Shown here: positions 20,470 to 33,100 of the stretch, in pieces
Layout: the number at the start of each line of letters is the position of its first letter
How positions within the stretch are numbered: position 1 is the first letter of the stretch
Origin: Eretmocerus hayati
Taxonomy: Eukaryota; Arthropoda; Insecta; Hymenoptera; Aphelinidae
Direction of reading: 5' to 3'
Length of the DNA stretch: 64,000 nucleotides
Assembly: GCA_029851415.1 (NCBI GenBank)
Contig: CM056741.1
Location: 83,280,282 to 83,344,281, forward strand
The notes under the pieces: model-generated
Database searches by the model: none
Seen by the model: only the letters and a program-made list of their open reading frames with translations
Told to the model about the DNA's origin: nothing
Made by a program: the position numbers and the translations under genes

Positions 20470-22397
20470 GCGCGTGAGTATAAAACCCCTGGCTCTCGTT
20501 TTGAACATCTAGGGCCACTTGAGTCCTTGCTGTCAACTATCGAAAGTAGGAACGAGCGCGAGTTCCCCATATTCTCTTTGAAGCATGTTGATGGTCTACA
20601 TGTATATGAGGCGATTTTGAGCTGTCTACCGACATGTAGAGGGCAGAGTTGTGATGGGTTGTCCCTTCGGAATTTCAAGTCTATACTATCCTCATTCGTT
20701 CCTTATCTTGTTAAATTGTTCAATTCATCAATAGAAACCTGTCAGTACCCTGAAGCTTGGAAAAAATCACTGATTATCTTTTCGAGTAAAATCACTCGCT
20801 CTTAGTCACCATCTGATACGGGGCCCATTTCAAACTTACCTCATGTTGCCAAAGTTTTCGATACTTCGGTAACTGAGTAGCTAGTGGGGCATCTCGAGCA
20901 ACATGAAATTCTGTCCGATTTCCAATCGGGATTTCGTGCTTATTCCAGCACGCAAACTGCTCTACTGAAAATTTCAGAAGACATTCGTCTAGAAATTGAG
21001 AATGGTCTAATTACACTTGAAATTCTGTTTGACTTTGAAACCGCTTCTAATAGTGTCGATCATGAACTATTGTTGCGCAGGATGAAAGAGTTGAATTTTC
21101 CTGATGAGGCAGACTTCAATCGGTTATTGACGAAGATGGTAATACTCCAGAGTTTGAACCTAGTTCTATAGGCTTTCCGCAAGGCTCTAACCCAGGTCTG
21201 ATTATTTTTCTCATATTCATTCATCCCATTATCCGAATTTTGCGTCATTGCAAAGGTATGCTTTTTGCTGATGATCTTCAAATATATATTCAAGGGAAAA
21301 TTTCCGAATCACCTGAGATGATTATGAAACTCAATGATGATCCTTCTCGTATGGTAAAATGAGCCCAAGACTTCAAACTTACTTTGAATATTCCAAAGGC
21401 GGAAGGAATCTTGACTGCCTCAGTTCAGTATCACATGAGGATTGATATAAATAGCTTACCGCCTATGAGTGTTGATGGCTATACGATACCATTACTGGAG
21501 TCGGTAAAGAACCTAGGTAATCTTCTCCAAAGATCTTTCAAGGAACGCTCATGTGTCAAGTATTTGCTCCGAAGTGCATGGAGTGTTACATAGATTGCGT
21601 CGCCATGGGAATTTCTTGACAACAGAAGTGGAAAAAATTGCTTGTGAGTGCCTTAATCATGCCTCACATCAATTACGCTTGCATAGTGTACTATGTCATA
21701 TCCGCCATTTCGGTAACAAAGTTGCAACGCCTTTTCAATACTTGTGTCCGGTTCATCTTTCGTTCTCGTCGCGATGCAGCTTTGCAGCCATATCATGATT
21801 GTCTACAGTGGTTACCTTCACAACGTCGGCGTGAGTACTCTTTGAGCGTTCAGACCTATAAAGTCTTCTCTACTGCGACACTACCTTACTTAATTGATCT
21901 ATTCAAACCTCTTGATGATCAAATTCGCCGATCCCAGAGAAATCAGTCTACTCGCATATTGGTCCCCCTGATTCAAATGACCGCATATGAGAACGCGTTT
22001 CCACACGTAGCAACCAAGTTGTGGGAAACTATCCCTGTGAGTATCCGCCTTAAGGCTCTTTTTGCGGAATTTAAAGAAGCTGTGTCTATATATATGCACG
22101 AGAAGGGAGTCTGAGTCATCGTATACTGTGTCACCACGAATGCCTTGAATGAAATTTTTGTTGTAGAATTACTGTTTTTTACCTGTTTTTCACTTGTTTT
22201 CTACTCGTTTAGATTGTAGCCTGAAGTTTTATGTGAGAGAATGCGAAGGTGTTAGAATATCTAGTTTATAACCACTAAGTATTGGAACACATCATTAATT
22301 CGGAATCGTCTTTTCAAGGATTAGAAATTAGTTTATAGTACTGTCAAAATATGTACTTTTGCCCTACGGTCCGCTGTGACCACGGCACAATATACCG

Positions 22398-22400
<3 letters not shown>
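20470..22400 (+). mobile_element. PHD-finger-family LINE, copy C1, internally deleted
   Basis: The element starts with GCGCGTGAGTATAAAACC, identical over 18 bases to the start of C2 at 35615. Within 60 bp it jumps into the RT part of ORF2, so ORF1 and the endonuclease are missing. The 3' UTR follows the stop at 22114 and runs to the (CT)n tract. It retains a weak version of the shared LINE tail motif (GCCTTGAATGAAA near 22140). Confidence 0.8.
20527..22114 (+). pseudogene. LINE C1 reverse transcriptase remnant
   Basis: Broken RT frames in order: an FN.SIETCQYPEAWKKSLI start; SDFQSGFRAYSSTQTALLK; LFDFETASNSVDH, where the first catalytic Asp survives; MLFADDLQIYIQ near 21255, the FADD active site; and a C-terminal CVRFIFRSRRDAALQPY...LQWLPSQRRREYS block ending at 22114. 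Stops occur at about 20805, 20880 and 21171, among others, so the enzyme is dead. No RNase H is visible. Known relatives copy LINE RNA into DNA at a nicked target. Confidence 0.85.

Positions 22401-22401
<1 letters not shown>

Positions 22402-22433
<32 letters not shown>
22402..22433 (+). repeat. (CT)16 microsatellite at LINE junction
   Basis: An uninterrupted CT run lies between the 3' end of C1 and the 5' end of A1. Confidence 0.95.
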
Positions 22434-22436
<3 letters not shown>

Positions 22437-22553
22437 TCACACACACGGCTCAGCTCGCATCCTGCATCAGCACTATCTTCCCCCGCTCCGGATACCACCG
22501 CCGCGGGCCGCAGCGCAAAGCCCCCTACCACCAATGCCTCTCTATTCAAATCC

Positions 22554-24032
22554 GTGAGTCTACAGCTTGCGCTAGCGGGGGGTACTCTATCGTCTGCTGC
22601 TTCGTCTCTGTCATCTGGTGCCACCACCCGCCAGTCCACCGGTATAGAGCCCGCGAATATTCAAAAGCAGCAAACAGATGCGCGGCTCACTATTACCACC
22701 CAGTCGCTGCTCACTACACCTCCTCTTGGCCACGCTGTCGGGCCGATGGAGAGCAACAGCCCCATCTCTAAAACTACACCACCTCTTGGCCACGTTGTAG
22801 GGTCGACGGAAAGCAACAGCCTCAACGTCTCGGAACGACCTGCAACATCACCAACTTAGACGGCGACGGATTCTCCTGACACCAAATGGGTACTCATAGC
22901 GCAGACTACTCTCGACCTCTTTTATGATCAATATGCGCTACTCCAAAACGAGCTTGACGAAATAAAATCTCTCGTGAGGCGACAAAACGTTGCCGTTCCC
23001 TCTCCACCTCTCACGCCAGCAGTGAATGAGGTGGATGATTACCTATTGGCACGTGTATCCTCTCTCGAGGGACTCATAGAGAAGCAAAGCTCCCAGCTGG
23101 AGGAGCTCCGCTTGGATCGCCAGCTTCTTCTGGAGCAGAATTCTACCATGAAAAGCCAGTTTTCCACTCTGACTGAGCTATTAACAGGTCGTGAGAGTAG
23201 TCAGCGAGATAGCGAATGTAGGAGAATTGAGAATAGTAATGTTGAATCGACACATAAATCTTCGATTCCTATTATTTCACCTAGGATGGACAAGTTCCCT
23301 CATTCACACGCTGGGGAGCAAGGACGGGGACACAGCAGTGACGGTCTTGAGCGCTGTAAATTAATTATTAATGGTATTTTAAAAGAAAATTCTAAGGCCT
23401 CGCCGGTACAGCTATCTGATATTGCCTACGCAGTGCTCAAGTCTGTACTCCCCTCACTGGAGAGGGCAGACATTGCTGATGTCCAAGTCCTGCAAACTGG
23501 GCGTGCGTCTGGGGAGAAGCCTCCAACAGGTATTTGCGACTCGGTTCCATCTCCCCGAGCCCCAGCTGCCATCCCGCGCACTCTACCATCGTGCATAGTC
23601 CAACTCTCCAGTAGTCGACTAGTCGGGGGAGTGATTTGGGCTACACGTTCAATCACCAATAATTATTTCACGGCTGACCATATCCAGCCTGACTTGCTCG
23701 ACCTAGATACGAAAGCTCATGTGCCGGACCGTGAAATCTTTATAAATGAGATGCTCCCCCGTGAGAAATACAAAGAATACATACGCTTGAGGTCGATTGC
23801 ACGCGGTTTGGGTTTAAAATACGTCTGCCGTAGTGGCGGACGTTTCTGGGTTAGACGGAAAAATGGTGAGCGAGCGCATACGTTCGAATCTCTCGCTGAT
23901 CTGCAGGTCATTCAAACGGCCTGTCGAAGTGCTCCAGAACGTGCTCGTGTGTCCTCTAATAACACCCAGAGCTGCACTACCGTTCCGGAGCAGAGTAGAG
24001 TTTCGGCAGCAGAATCAGCGAAGACTCCTTGA
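22554..24032 (+). pseudogene. LINE A1 ORF1 (nucleic-acid-binding protein), one stop
   Basis: The frame runs 492 codons with a single TAG at 22857-22859. The N-terminal 100 residues are S/T/P-rich. A coiled-coil-like region follows (LIEKQSSQLEELRLDRQLL near 23070-23150). The C-terminal half has the fold typical of CR1/Jockey ORF1 proteins: FINEMLPREKYKEYIRLR, then GLKYVCRSGGRFWVRRKNGE and a final SLADLQVI. Such proteins bind LINE RNA in the particle. No PHD finger or zinc knuckle is seen, unlike families C and B here. ORF2 starts 31 bases after the stop. Confidence 0.8.
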
Positions 24033-24062
24033 CTAGATACGGCTGCTGAAGAGCGACGAGGG

Positions 24063-26956
24063 ATGGGCAGTTCCTTGAAAGCGGGATTTATCAACCTTAA
24101 CGCTCTGACAGATAAGATTGAGCATCTACGCTTGCTCGTTGCTAACGATCCCTCCTACCATCTATTTGGGGTGGCTGAGTCGAAGCTAGATGAGTTTGTG
24201 GATGACGATATCGTTCAGATTCCAGGTTTTTCAATGTTGCGGCAGGATCGCAACAGAGAGGGTGGTGGGGTTGCCTTGTATGTGCGCAATGACTTCAAAG
24301 TTAAGAAGTTGATTTCGTCAAATACTTTTGGGCCAGGGAAACCTGGCGTGCCTGAATTTCTCTTTTGTAGCATACAACAGGGTAACTCCCCGCCAATATT
24401 AGTCGTAGTAATCTACCGACCCCCTAAAATCGCTATGCAGAAGGATGACGGGCTGTTTGGCTCGTTACGCCGGCTGTGTGGCGACTACAGCCATGAAATC
24501 ATAATGAGTGATCTGAACGCAGATTTGTTAGACACTGCTAATCCCGACATCAAGACACTGATTGCACTGACAGAAGAACTTGCCTTGCAGATAGTGCAGC
24601 ATGGCCCGACTCACCAACACACCCCCAATACATCTCATACATGGATTGATCACATTTATGTAGATGACAATGACATCATTACTGACTTTCAAAACAGACT
24701 CCTGCCCAGTTTCGGCAGGCACTCGGTCATTGATGTCACCACCAACGTCTTTACTCCTACTCCACCAAGAAATTCCTTCACCTACAGGGATTTTCGAAAC
24801 ATCACTCCGGAGATATTGAATGACCGATTGCTTCGCTGTGACTGGACAGCTCTCGGAAATGCTGAAACCAGTTTGGAAGATGCATTCCACTGCTTGAATG
24901 GAAATTTGCAGACCGTTATAGATGAATTAGCACCCGAAAAAACTATTAATCCGCGTAAAAATGACGCTCCTTGGATTGGTCCTGAGCTGAGGGTACTCAT
25001 GAATAAGCGAGACGCGACGCGCAGGCGCTGGGAACGGATTCAACGTAACCAGCGCAAGTGTCCTGAGCTTCAAAATGAATACTTTCGGCTTAGCGAAGAG
25101 GTCGACTTGCGCATTGAACAAGAGCATAACTCCTTCATTCAAACCCATTTGTCAGATGCTCTTGATCAGAAGAAGAACATTTGGAAGGAGATGCGCAATC
25201 TCAGCCTCTTGCCTAAGAGCAAAGAGGAGGAACTTCATGGCTTCACACCGGATGAGTTGAACGCACACTTTGCGGGAGTTTCCGTTTCGCCCCACGAAAA
25301 TATTGATGAAGCAATGGACGATATTGACTCGGCACCGGAGGAGGGGTTTAAATTTAAGCCCACAAATTTTAGTGATGTAGTCCTTGGTATCAAACATTTC
25401 TCCTCACAGGCCCGTGGAGCGGATGGAATACCCCAAAGCGTGATCGCAAAAGCTCTTCTGGCCATTGGTGATCTTATTAAACATATTTTCAACTCCTCTT
25501 TCGCTCATGGCATTTTTCCTGAGGCTTGCAAGCAAGCGCAGCTGATTGCATTAAAGGAGACTGCTGCTCCATCAACGGTCTCGGACTTCCGTCCTATAGC
25601 ACTGCTGTGCTTTCTCTCCAAGGTTCTGGAAAAAATCGCACATGACCAAATCACGGAGTATTCGAAAATCGAGAAGACACTTGATCGCTTCCAGACTGGT
25701 TTTAGGCAACACCATGGCACCCAGACAGCTTGGTTGAAATTGACCGATGACATCAGAGTAGGTATAGACAGAAAGGAGATCACTCTGCTCCTACTATTCG
25801 ATTTTAGCAAAGCTTTTGACACCATCTCACCATCCAAGCTGTTGAGGAAGCTACGACATCTTGGCTTCTCAAGCTCGGCGCTCCTGTGGATAAAATCATA
25901 TTTACAGGGTCGCACCCAACAAATCACTTCTAAAGTAGGCAAATCTGATTGGCTCGAAACCAATCTGGGTGTCCCACAGGGGTCCGTCCTTGGGCCTCTC
26001 CTCTTCAGCTTGTATGTGAATGACCTGGCTGGCTTGCTAGACGGAAAGTCAGTACATCAGCTATTTCATGCGGATGATCTCCAAATTTATCTCCAAATCG
26101 AGAAAAATAAGATCAGGGAAGGTATTGCTCGGCTGGGCGAAATAGGACGTTTAGTTGCTGAGTGGGCCAGAAGTTCCGGCCTGTGTCTCAACGCTGGCAA
26201 GACCAAGGCAATCTACTTCAGTTCGGAGAGAAATATCAAAGATCTGAAGAGAATGAACTTGCCAGGGGTTGAGATACAGGAAGGAAAGTTCATCCCGTTC
26301 AGTGATACGGTCGTGAGTCTTGGTGTTACACTTGATAGTCAATTGACGTAGAAACCGCACATTGACCAAGTAACTAAGAAAGTCAACAGAGCCCTATACG
26401 GTCTGCGGTTTTTTAGGGCATGTATCACCAGACCTCTCCGAATTCGCCTAGTCGAGTCATTGGTTCAACCGCACCTAGATTTTGCGCGGTCGTGTACCTC
26501 GACGCCACGGACGAACAGCGGCAACGGGTACAGAGACTAAGCAATTCATGTGTGAGATATATTTTTGATCTTAGGAGAGACGAGCACATCGCCCCGTTTA
26601 GGGAGCGCTTGGGTTGGTTACGTACTGATTCGCGGAGAATGTACTTCGCAGCTCTCTTGATGCATAAGATCATGCACTTAGGAGAACCTGGCTACCTAGC
26701 TGCGATGTTTACCAGGTACCAATCCGAACGCCCCGCACGGGGTGATCTAGAAGAGCGGGTACTCAAAGTTCCCAACATGAGACTTGAATAAGGAAGAAGA
26801 CCTTTCCAGGTCCAATGTGCTCATTTGTGGAACTTTCTCCCTCCGGGCTTTCGGCAGCTTGGGGAGATATCATTAAAAGAGTCCTTAAAAGACTTCCTGT
26901 TAACACTATCCTCCCAGAGGATTGATGTGGAGAAAAAACACTATTTTAATTTGTAA
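24063..26956 (+). pseudogene. LINE A1 ORF2: endonuclease-reverse transcriptase
   Basis: The first 762 codons are open. The AP-type endonuclease comes first: AESKLDEF, GGGVALYVR, VIYRPP, SDLNADL, HTWIDHIYV and GRHSVIDV. The last is an altered SDH-type site, so catalysis may be impaired. RT follows: SDFRPIALLCFLSKVLEK, LLLFDFSKAFDT, GVPQGSVLGPLLFSLYVND and FHADDLQIY. A TAG at 26349-26351 replaces the TGG seen in A2. A one-base deletion near 26478 and a later TAA near 26789 break the C-terminal domain (CVRYIFDLRRDEHIAPFRER). There is no RNase H. Start chosen at the first ATG after ORF1. Confidence 0.92.
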
Positions 26957-27141
26957 ACTGTGATAGGCATGAGCCCGTTTCAATTTATGTCTTCTACTTC
27001 AGCTGAGTTATGCGTGGCTTTTTCGCTTCCGAACTGAGATTCCTGTGATGTGACTGTGGGCCCATGTCTCCTTTATATCTCCCCAAACGGGAAAATGTTT
27101 TCTTTTCCTCAACTTTTTTTGTCAAGACTGATGTATGTATG

Positions 27142-27720
27142 TATTTATATATATATATATATTTACATCCATATAGCTATAAATACTGGGACGCCGATAT
27201 GGATTCATAAAATCTGGGACGAAAAAGAGTATATTTTCCCAAATACTGGGATTTTTCCAAAAACGTGTAAAAATGGAAATTTTGGGTTGAAAGTATTTTT
27301 TTATTCAAACACTAAACCATCCCTCGTGGGAGATAACCGCCGAGGAGATAACAGACGTGTGCTTAGACTTCGTTTTGCGTTCAAAACACTAACCATCCCT
27401 CGTGGGAGATAACCGCCGAGGAGATAACAGACGTGTGCTTAGACTTCGTTTTGCGTTCAAAACACTAACCATCCCTCGTGGGAGATAACCGCCGAGGAGA
27501 TAACAGAACTTTGCTTAGAAAGTGGTTTTTTTCAAAATATCACGAAATTTTCACGCGTCCCAGAAAATAGCAAAATATATTATTCGCCGCGTCCCAGAAT
27601 ATATGAATCTAGAAGGAGGCCTTCCGGGACGTCCTAGAATTTAGAACGCGTCCCGGAATTTGGCAAAATATCGCTGAAATGACGTCATCGCGTCCCGGAA
27701 TCTCTAGTTAAAGAAGTGTA
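27142..27720. mobile_element. Insertion in LINE A1 3' UTR with CTGGGACG / CGTCCCAG ends
   Basis: A2 lacks this block at the equivalent place (near 45258). It lies between TATATAT runs. The left part repeats CTGGGACG (27186, 27216) and the right part repeats CGTCCCAG or CGTCCCGG (27560, 27590, 27650, 27690), giving inverted terminal zones. The middle holds 76-bp tandem repeats. Non-coding. Confidence 0.7.
27306..27512 (+). repeat. 76-bp tandem repeat, about 2.7 copies
   Basis: AACACTAACCATCCCTCGTG starts near 27307, 27383 and 27459, an exact 76-bp period. Units 1 and 2 are nearly identical and unit 3 diverges after AGATAACAGA. Confidence 0.93.
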
Positions 27721-27958
27721 TATATATATGAAAACGTGACTTTTTCTTCTTTTTCTTCTCATGACTCTTAGCATCTTACGATGCCTCGAGATGACTAGTC
27801 ACTTTCTGTGATAATTCGAATAGCCTTAACCAAAACGACAAATTTTTACAAATTTAATGTATTTATTATGTATGAGTGACATACGTTTCATATGCTACTG
27901 TATTTTTGTATTCCTGCCCTTGGGCGGATAAAGGTTATCATTCATTCATTCATTCATT

Positions 27959-27984
27959 CTCTCTCTCTTTTTTTTCTCCTTCTC
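27959..27984 (+). repeat. (TC)n-T8 tract at LINE junction
   Basis: (TC)5 and eight T follow the (ATTC)n tail of A1, as at 16909. On the minus strand this is the poly(A) tail of B3 running into (GA)n, now separated from B3 by the palindrome at 27989-29730. Confidence 0.75.
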
Positions 27985-27988
27985 AAGG

Positions 27989-29730
27989 TTGTCTGGGTGC
28001 CCACGTATGCTCCTGTATGCATATAAATCCCCAGAGAAAATTTTGATGGTTTCTTATGCATTCCCACCGGCTGAATCGATTTTTCGAGGTTCCTAGGGCG
28101 AATTCATCTGCCAACCCTTTGTTATTAACAATTTTTAGTGCAATGTTAGGGTTTTTCTGCCAATATCTTGGAAAACATGCATTTTTCGGGGAACACAAGG
28201 GGTCAAAGTTGTAGATCTCAAAATTCCCCACAGGAAAGGTCCCGACAACTTTCCCGGAAAAACCCAGTCCTCAGCCTGTATCCGCGAGGAAAGCGCCCGG
28301 CGCGGTTAACATAGGCTTATATGGGAGGCCAGTGCTGCCCCTCTTAGTTCCCACGTAATTTCGATGCTAGCAATATTATTCAGATGGAACCAAGCCCATT
28401 CGGAAGAGGAAGATGTAAACTTGACAATAACATCGTTTCGATATCGACGAAATCGGAAATTTTCGATTTTCCACCGAGAGACTGCTAAAATGGAGCCCCA
28501 GTCCAGGTTCTTGGGGACAAAGTACACGTTATACGTTGACTATTACTAACAATTCTTCGTTTCATTTCTGTGTTTATTGAATCATTGAAATGATTCCTGA
28601 ATATTGCCGGACTCCATTATGCGTTGTCATGAACGAAATCTACTTGTTATAAACAATTATAAGAACAAAACCATGACTTTTCAGCATTATAATAACAGCA
28701 CGCGCGCAGCCGAAGAAAACGAGTCTAATTATTTTGCGAGTGTAATAGTTGTATGTACAGGAACGAATCGCCGAGTTTTCCAGGGAAATTGTGGTAGGTG
28801 GTGGGAAATCGTGGAAAATCGTGGAGAGCAGGGAACATCATCCCGAAATTGCAGTGCATATCAGAGACATTGCACCATTATGGTCGAGACTTCACGCGTA
28901 TGTCCTCTAACTCCCCCAATTTTCCACCACCTATCACGATTTCCCTGGAAAACTAGGCGACTTGTTTTGAAGTAAGGAATCATCGGATTTTCAAACATGA
29001 TCAAAAACTTCCCTCTTCAGCACTATGCGTACAATAATCATGCTAACAAGATATGGTTTTGTTATTATAATTGTTTTTAACAAATAGATTTCGTTCGTGA
29101 CAACGCATAATTGGATTCGGCATCATTCAAGAATCAATTCAATAAACACAGAAATGGAACGAAGAATTGTTAATAACAGCATACGTATAAAGTTTACTTG
29201 GTCCCCAAGCGCCTGGTCTGGGGCTCGATTTTAGCAGTCTCTCGGTGGAAATCGCAAATTTCAGATTTCTTCGATATTGAAACGATGTTATTGTCAAGTT
29301 TACATCTTCCTCTTTCGAATGGGCTTGGTTTCATCTCGATATTCTCGATATCATCGAAACTACGTGGAAACTAAGAGGGGAAGCACTGGCCTCCCATATA
29401 AGCCCATGTTAACCGTGCCGGGCGCTTTCCACGCGGATACAGGCTGAGGACTGGGTTTTTCCGGGAAAGTTGTCGGGACCTTTCCTGTGGGAAATTTTGA
29501 GATCTACAACTTTAACCCCTTGTATTTTTCCCGGAAAATGCATATTCTCCAAGATATCGGTAAAAAAACCCTAACTTTGCACTAAAAATTGTTAATAACA
29601 AAGGGTTAGCAAATAAATTCGCTCAAGGAACCTCAAAAAATCAATTCAGCGGGTGGAAATGCATGAGAACCCATCAACATTTTCTCTGGGAATTTATATG
29701 CATACGGGAGCATAGGTGGGCCCCCAGACT
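27989..29730. mobile_element. Near-perfect palindrome, 1.74 kb
   Basis: The arms meet near 28865 and pair over about 840 bp: GTCTGGGTGCCCAC at the left against GTGGGCCCCCAGAC at the right; GCTCCTGTATGCATATAAAT against its near-complement; and TTTTCCAGGGAAATTGTGG near 28775 against 28930-28960. AAGG on both sides (27985-27988 and 29731-29734) may be the target duplication. Open frames at 28306-28549 and 28604-28975 show no known domain and lie in mirrored sequence, so I do not call genes. Confidence 0.88.
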
Positions 29731-30178
29731 AAGGTGGTTGTAGGGTGGATACACTGCGACGTACGAAGGAGAGGCACCGGCTAGCCAAACACGGCTGGCC
29801 AGCACCTCCCCAACAGTCCGAGGCTGGAATCCGCATCGATACGGCCATCCGAGCCGGGTAAACCCTCTCTTCCTTCTCCGTTGGCACCGGCCATTGGACA
29901 AGGGAGAGATCCACCAACTTACCAATCCGGCCCCGGCACCGCGTGAGCATTACTTCAGGGCCGGCGGCGTCTCGCGCTCAGGATCGAGCGTCTCTCTCCT
30001 CACGACTCGCAGGTGTTGTTTCCCTTTCTTCGATCTTCTTCCATCTCTTCATCCTTCATTCTTCTTTCTTCTTTCTTCGATCTTCGATCTTCGATCTTCT
30101 CTCTTCTTCCTTCCCTCTTCAGTCCATCATATTCCTTCTGGAACCATTTGGACCTCTTCTGTTCGAATCGGCAGGTTT

Positions 30179-33100
30179 ACTGTAATTCACCGGCATCGAG
30201 GCGCCTCACCTCCCTCTCTTTCTCCTCCTTACGGGTCATCACCAGCTTGATGTATCCGGTAACTCTATCCCATGTCTCCTGGTTGCGAAGTAAGTAAGGG
30301 ACGAGGTTCTCAGGTGTCAGTTGAGCACCCAGCCATCCATCCAACTCGGCGTGCTCTCTTTGTGTGTCGTTGCACGTGAACAGGGCGTGTTCAGCGTCAT
30401 CCCAGTTGTCCCCGCATGACTGGCATGCTGGGGATGTCCTCTTCTTGAACCGGGTCAGATAGGCACCGAAGCAACCGTGGTCACTAAGTGCTTGCGTCGT
30501 CTAGTAATCTATCTCTCCGTGGGTGCGTTCCGTCCATTTGGCTACGTCACGGATCAGCCGGTGCGTCCATCTGCCATTTGCAAATGACGAATCCCAATCA
30601 GTTTGCCAATGCTCAAGGGTGGTTTCCTTCTCGTTGTCGCGGATGATCTCCTTCATCGTTGGAGTGACTACTCGTTCGGCTCCGATCACTTTCTGGCGGT
30701 CCCAGATCCTCACTCGCTCCGCGACGAGCAAATGGATGGGCGGTGTACTCGCCAATACGTAAGCCGCATCTCCTGACACGGTGCGGTAGGCACGAATACT
30801 TCTCAGGGCCGCTCTCCGGTGGACAGGCCCCATCCTCTTCTCGATGATGGTCTTCTCTACTCTCTTTCCCCACGCGGGTGCACCGTCGAGCATGATAGAG
30901 GTGCTGACTTGAGAAGTGCGCGCCTCTTTTCCTTGGGTCCCCCGATATTCGGCATCAGCCGCTGAAGCGCCGCACCAACCCTGCTCGCTTTCTGGGCGGC
31001 CTCCTGGATGTGCTTCTTGAACGACCACTTGTCGTCAAGCCATACGCCGAGGTATTTCAGCTCTGTCTTGCGTGGGATCTCTTGCCCGTTGATGTGAAAG
31101 TGGGGCAAGTCAAACTTCCTGCGTCTTGTGACCACGATTGCTTCACACTTCTTAACAGCAAGCTCCAGGAGCCTGCTGATCATCCACTCGTAGACTCGGG
31201 CCAGCGCCTCGTTTGCGCGTCTACCCAAGAGTTCCTCGTTGTCGGACCAGACTATGAGCCCCGCGTCGTCCGCGAAAGCCACTATTATCACTCCTTCGGG
31301 CAGTTCAATAGACAGTGAACTGTCGTACTGGGTGTTCCAGTTGAACGGCCCGGAAACCGATCCCTGTCCAATTCCGGCGGACAGTTCCCGGATCTCTTGT
31401 CCCTCGTCGGTGTCGTACACGAGTGTCCTGTTCCGCAGATAGTCACTCGTGATGGCTAGTAGATAGGGCGGCACTTTACCTGCTTGGGAGTGATAGACTC
31501 GCTCCCAGCTCGCGCAGCTGAACGCGTTCTTTATGTCCAACGCAATAATGGCACAGAATCCTCCTCTTCCTTGGTATGGGTTCCCTACCGACGCTTGAAC
31601 CCGTTCGTGGACCTCCTCGATCGCGTGCACAGTGCTTCGTCCCTTCCGGAACCCAAACTGCATTGGTGATAGCCCGACGCTCTCTTCGTAGGCTTTTTCC
31701 AACCTGTTGAGCACCATCCCCTCGTACATTTTCCCGATATTGTCGAACATGCTGAGAGGGCGTTGACCTCTTTGACCTTTATGTATCAGGACCAGCTTCT
31801 GGCGTTTCCACTTATCCGGGAAATTTTCCGCGCTCAGACAGATGTTGAAGAGGTCGAGGAGTAAATCTGGCTTGTATTTGAAGACCAGTTTCAGAGCCTC
31901 GTTTGGGATGCCGTCCAGGCCAGGGGCCTTGCCGTTTGGCAGTCCCTTCCCCGCTATGAGTAGTTCTTGCATAGTGAAGAGCGGGATGGGGTCGTCGCTC
32001 TCTGGAGGGAATGTGACTCTGGGTTCTCCTGCTGGGAAGAGGTCTTCCACGATGCTGCGCAAGGTAGCTGCATCAGTCGGTGCTAGCTTGCCCCTCCGGG
32101 GTCGGACCTTGGACATGACCACGCGGTATGGCGTACCCCACGGGTCTCCATTAACCATGTCGCACAATTCACCCCAGCACTTCTCTTTGCTTCTCCGGAT
32201 GGCTAGAACGAGAGCCTTCTTTGCTTCTCTGTACGCCCTATCATCTTCCGCCAGTGATGGTCGTTTTAGTTTCCTTGATCGCCACGCAGTTCTCCTTTTC
32301 TTATTGCTCGTTTTTCGTAGGGCTTTTATCTCGTCGGTGATCCAGTACTCTGGTTTCCTCCAGAAGCATGATGTTGTCTTGCGAGGCATCGATGCGTCTT
32401 AAGCTCTTGTGATGGTGGTCGTCACCATATCCACAGCCTCGTCCGCGGTGATGTTCATCGGGAGATCTTTGGCTGTTCCTATCGATTCCCGGAATTTCCC
32501 CTCATCCAGCTTGCGTACCTGCCACCCCGTCGGTTGCGGTCTGCGTGTCGTCTGTCTCTGTCTGTCAGTCCTAAGCCTAAACCGAATATGTCGATGGTCA
32601 CTCAATGTTTCCGTGTCCAGAACCTCCCACGATGTCATACGTCCCATGAGCGACGGGCTCATGAGCGTCAGGTCGAGGACCGAAGACGAACCTCCCTCCC
32701 TGGACCGAGTGTCGTGTCGGTAGTAGGTGATAACCTCCGTCTCGTTCGCGAGCACTAATCCCAATGCCTCCATGGCATCAGCGAGTATTACCCCCCGTTC
32801 ATCACGCGGCCCCCGCTCCAAGTCGGTTCCTTGGAGTTGAAACCCCCCGCGATTATAACTGGGCCCCCCCATTGCCTCACATCCTCTTCTAGGTCGTGGA
32901 GCTCATCTTCGAATTCGTGCGTCTTGAGCGACGGCGAATAGTATCAGCTGTAGACTGCTGTGCCCTCTATGGTCTTTCAAGCGAAACCGCGGCCACTAAC
33001 AGCTGGTCCAGTCTCACGGATCGCAGGATTCATGATCTGGATTACGGCTGTCCTCGAGTGATCGAATGTGGATCGAGACAATTCGCGCTTCCGAGGCGGT

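Larger units (their letters stand above)
22441..27958 (+). mobile_element. CR1/Jockey-like LINE, copy A1, nearly full length
   Basis: It has a 5' UTR of about 110 bp, ORF1 (22554-24032), ORF2 (24063 to about 26956), then a 3' UTR with a 0.58-kb insertion at 27142-27720. The end carries the shared tail: GACTAGTCAC hairpin at 27793, GCCCTTGGGC hairpin at 27916-27925, GGATAAAGG and (ATTC)n. Comparison with A2 shows A1 has single-base damage only. It is the best-preserved plus-strand LINE in the window. Confidence 0.9.

Noticed and set aside
27121..27170. TA run as a regulatory TATA region
   Set aside because: It lies in the LINE A1 3' UTR at the edge of an insertion and fits a microsatellite target better.
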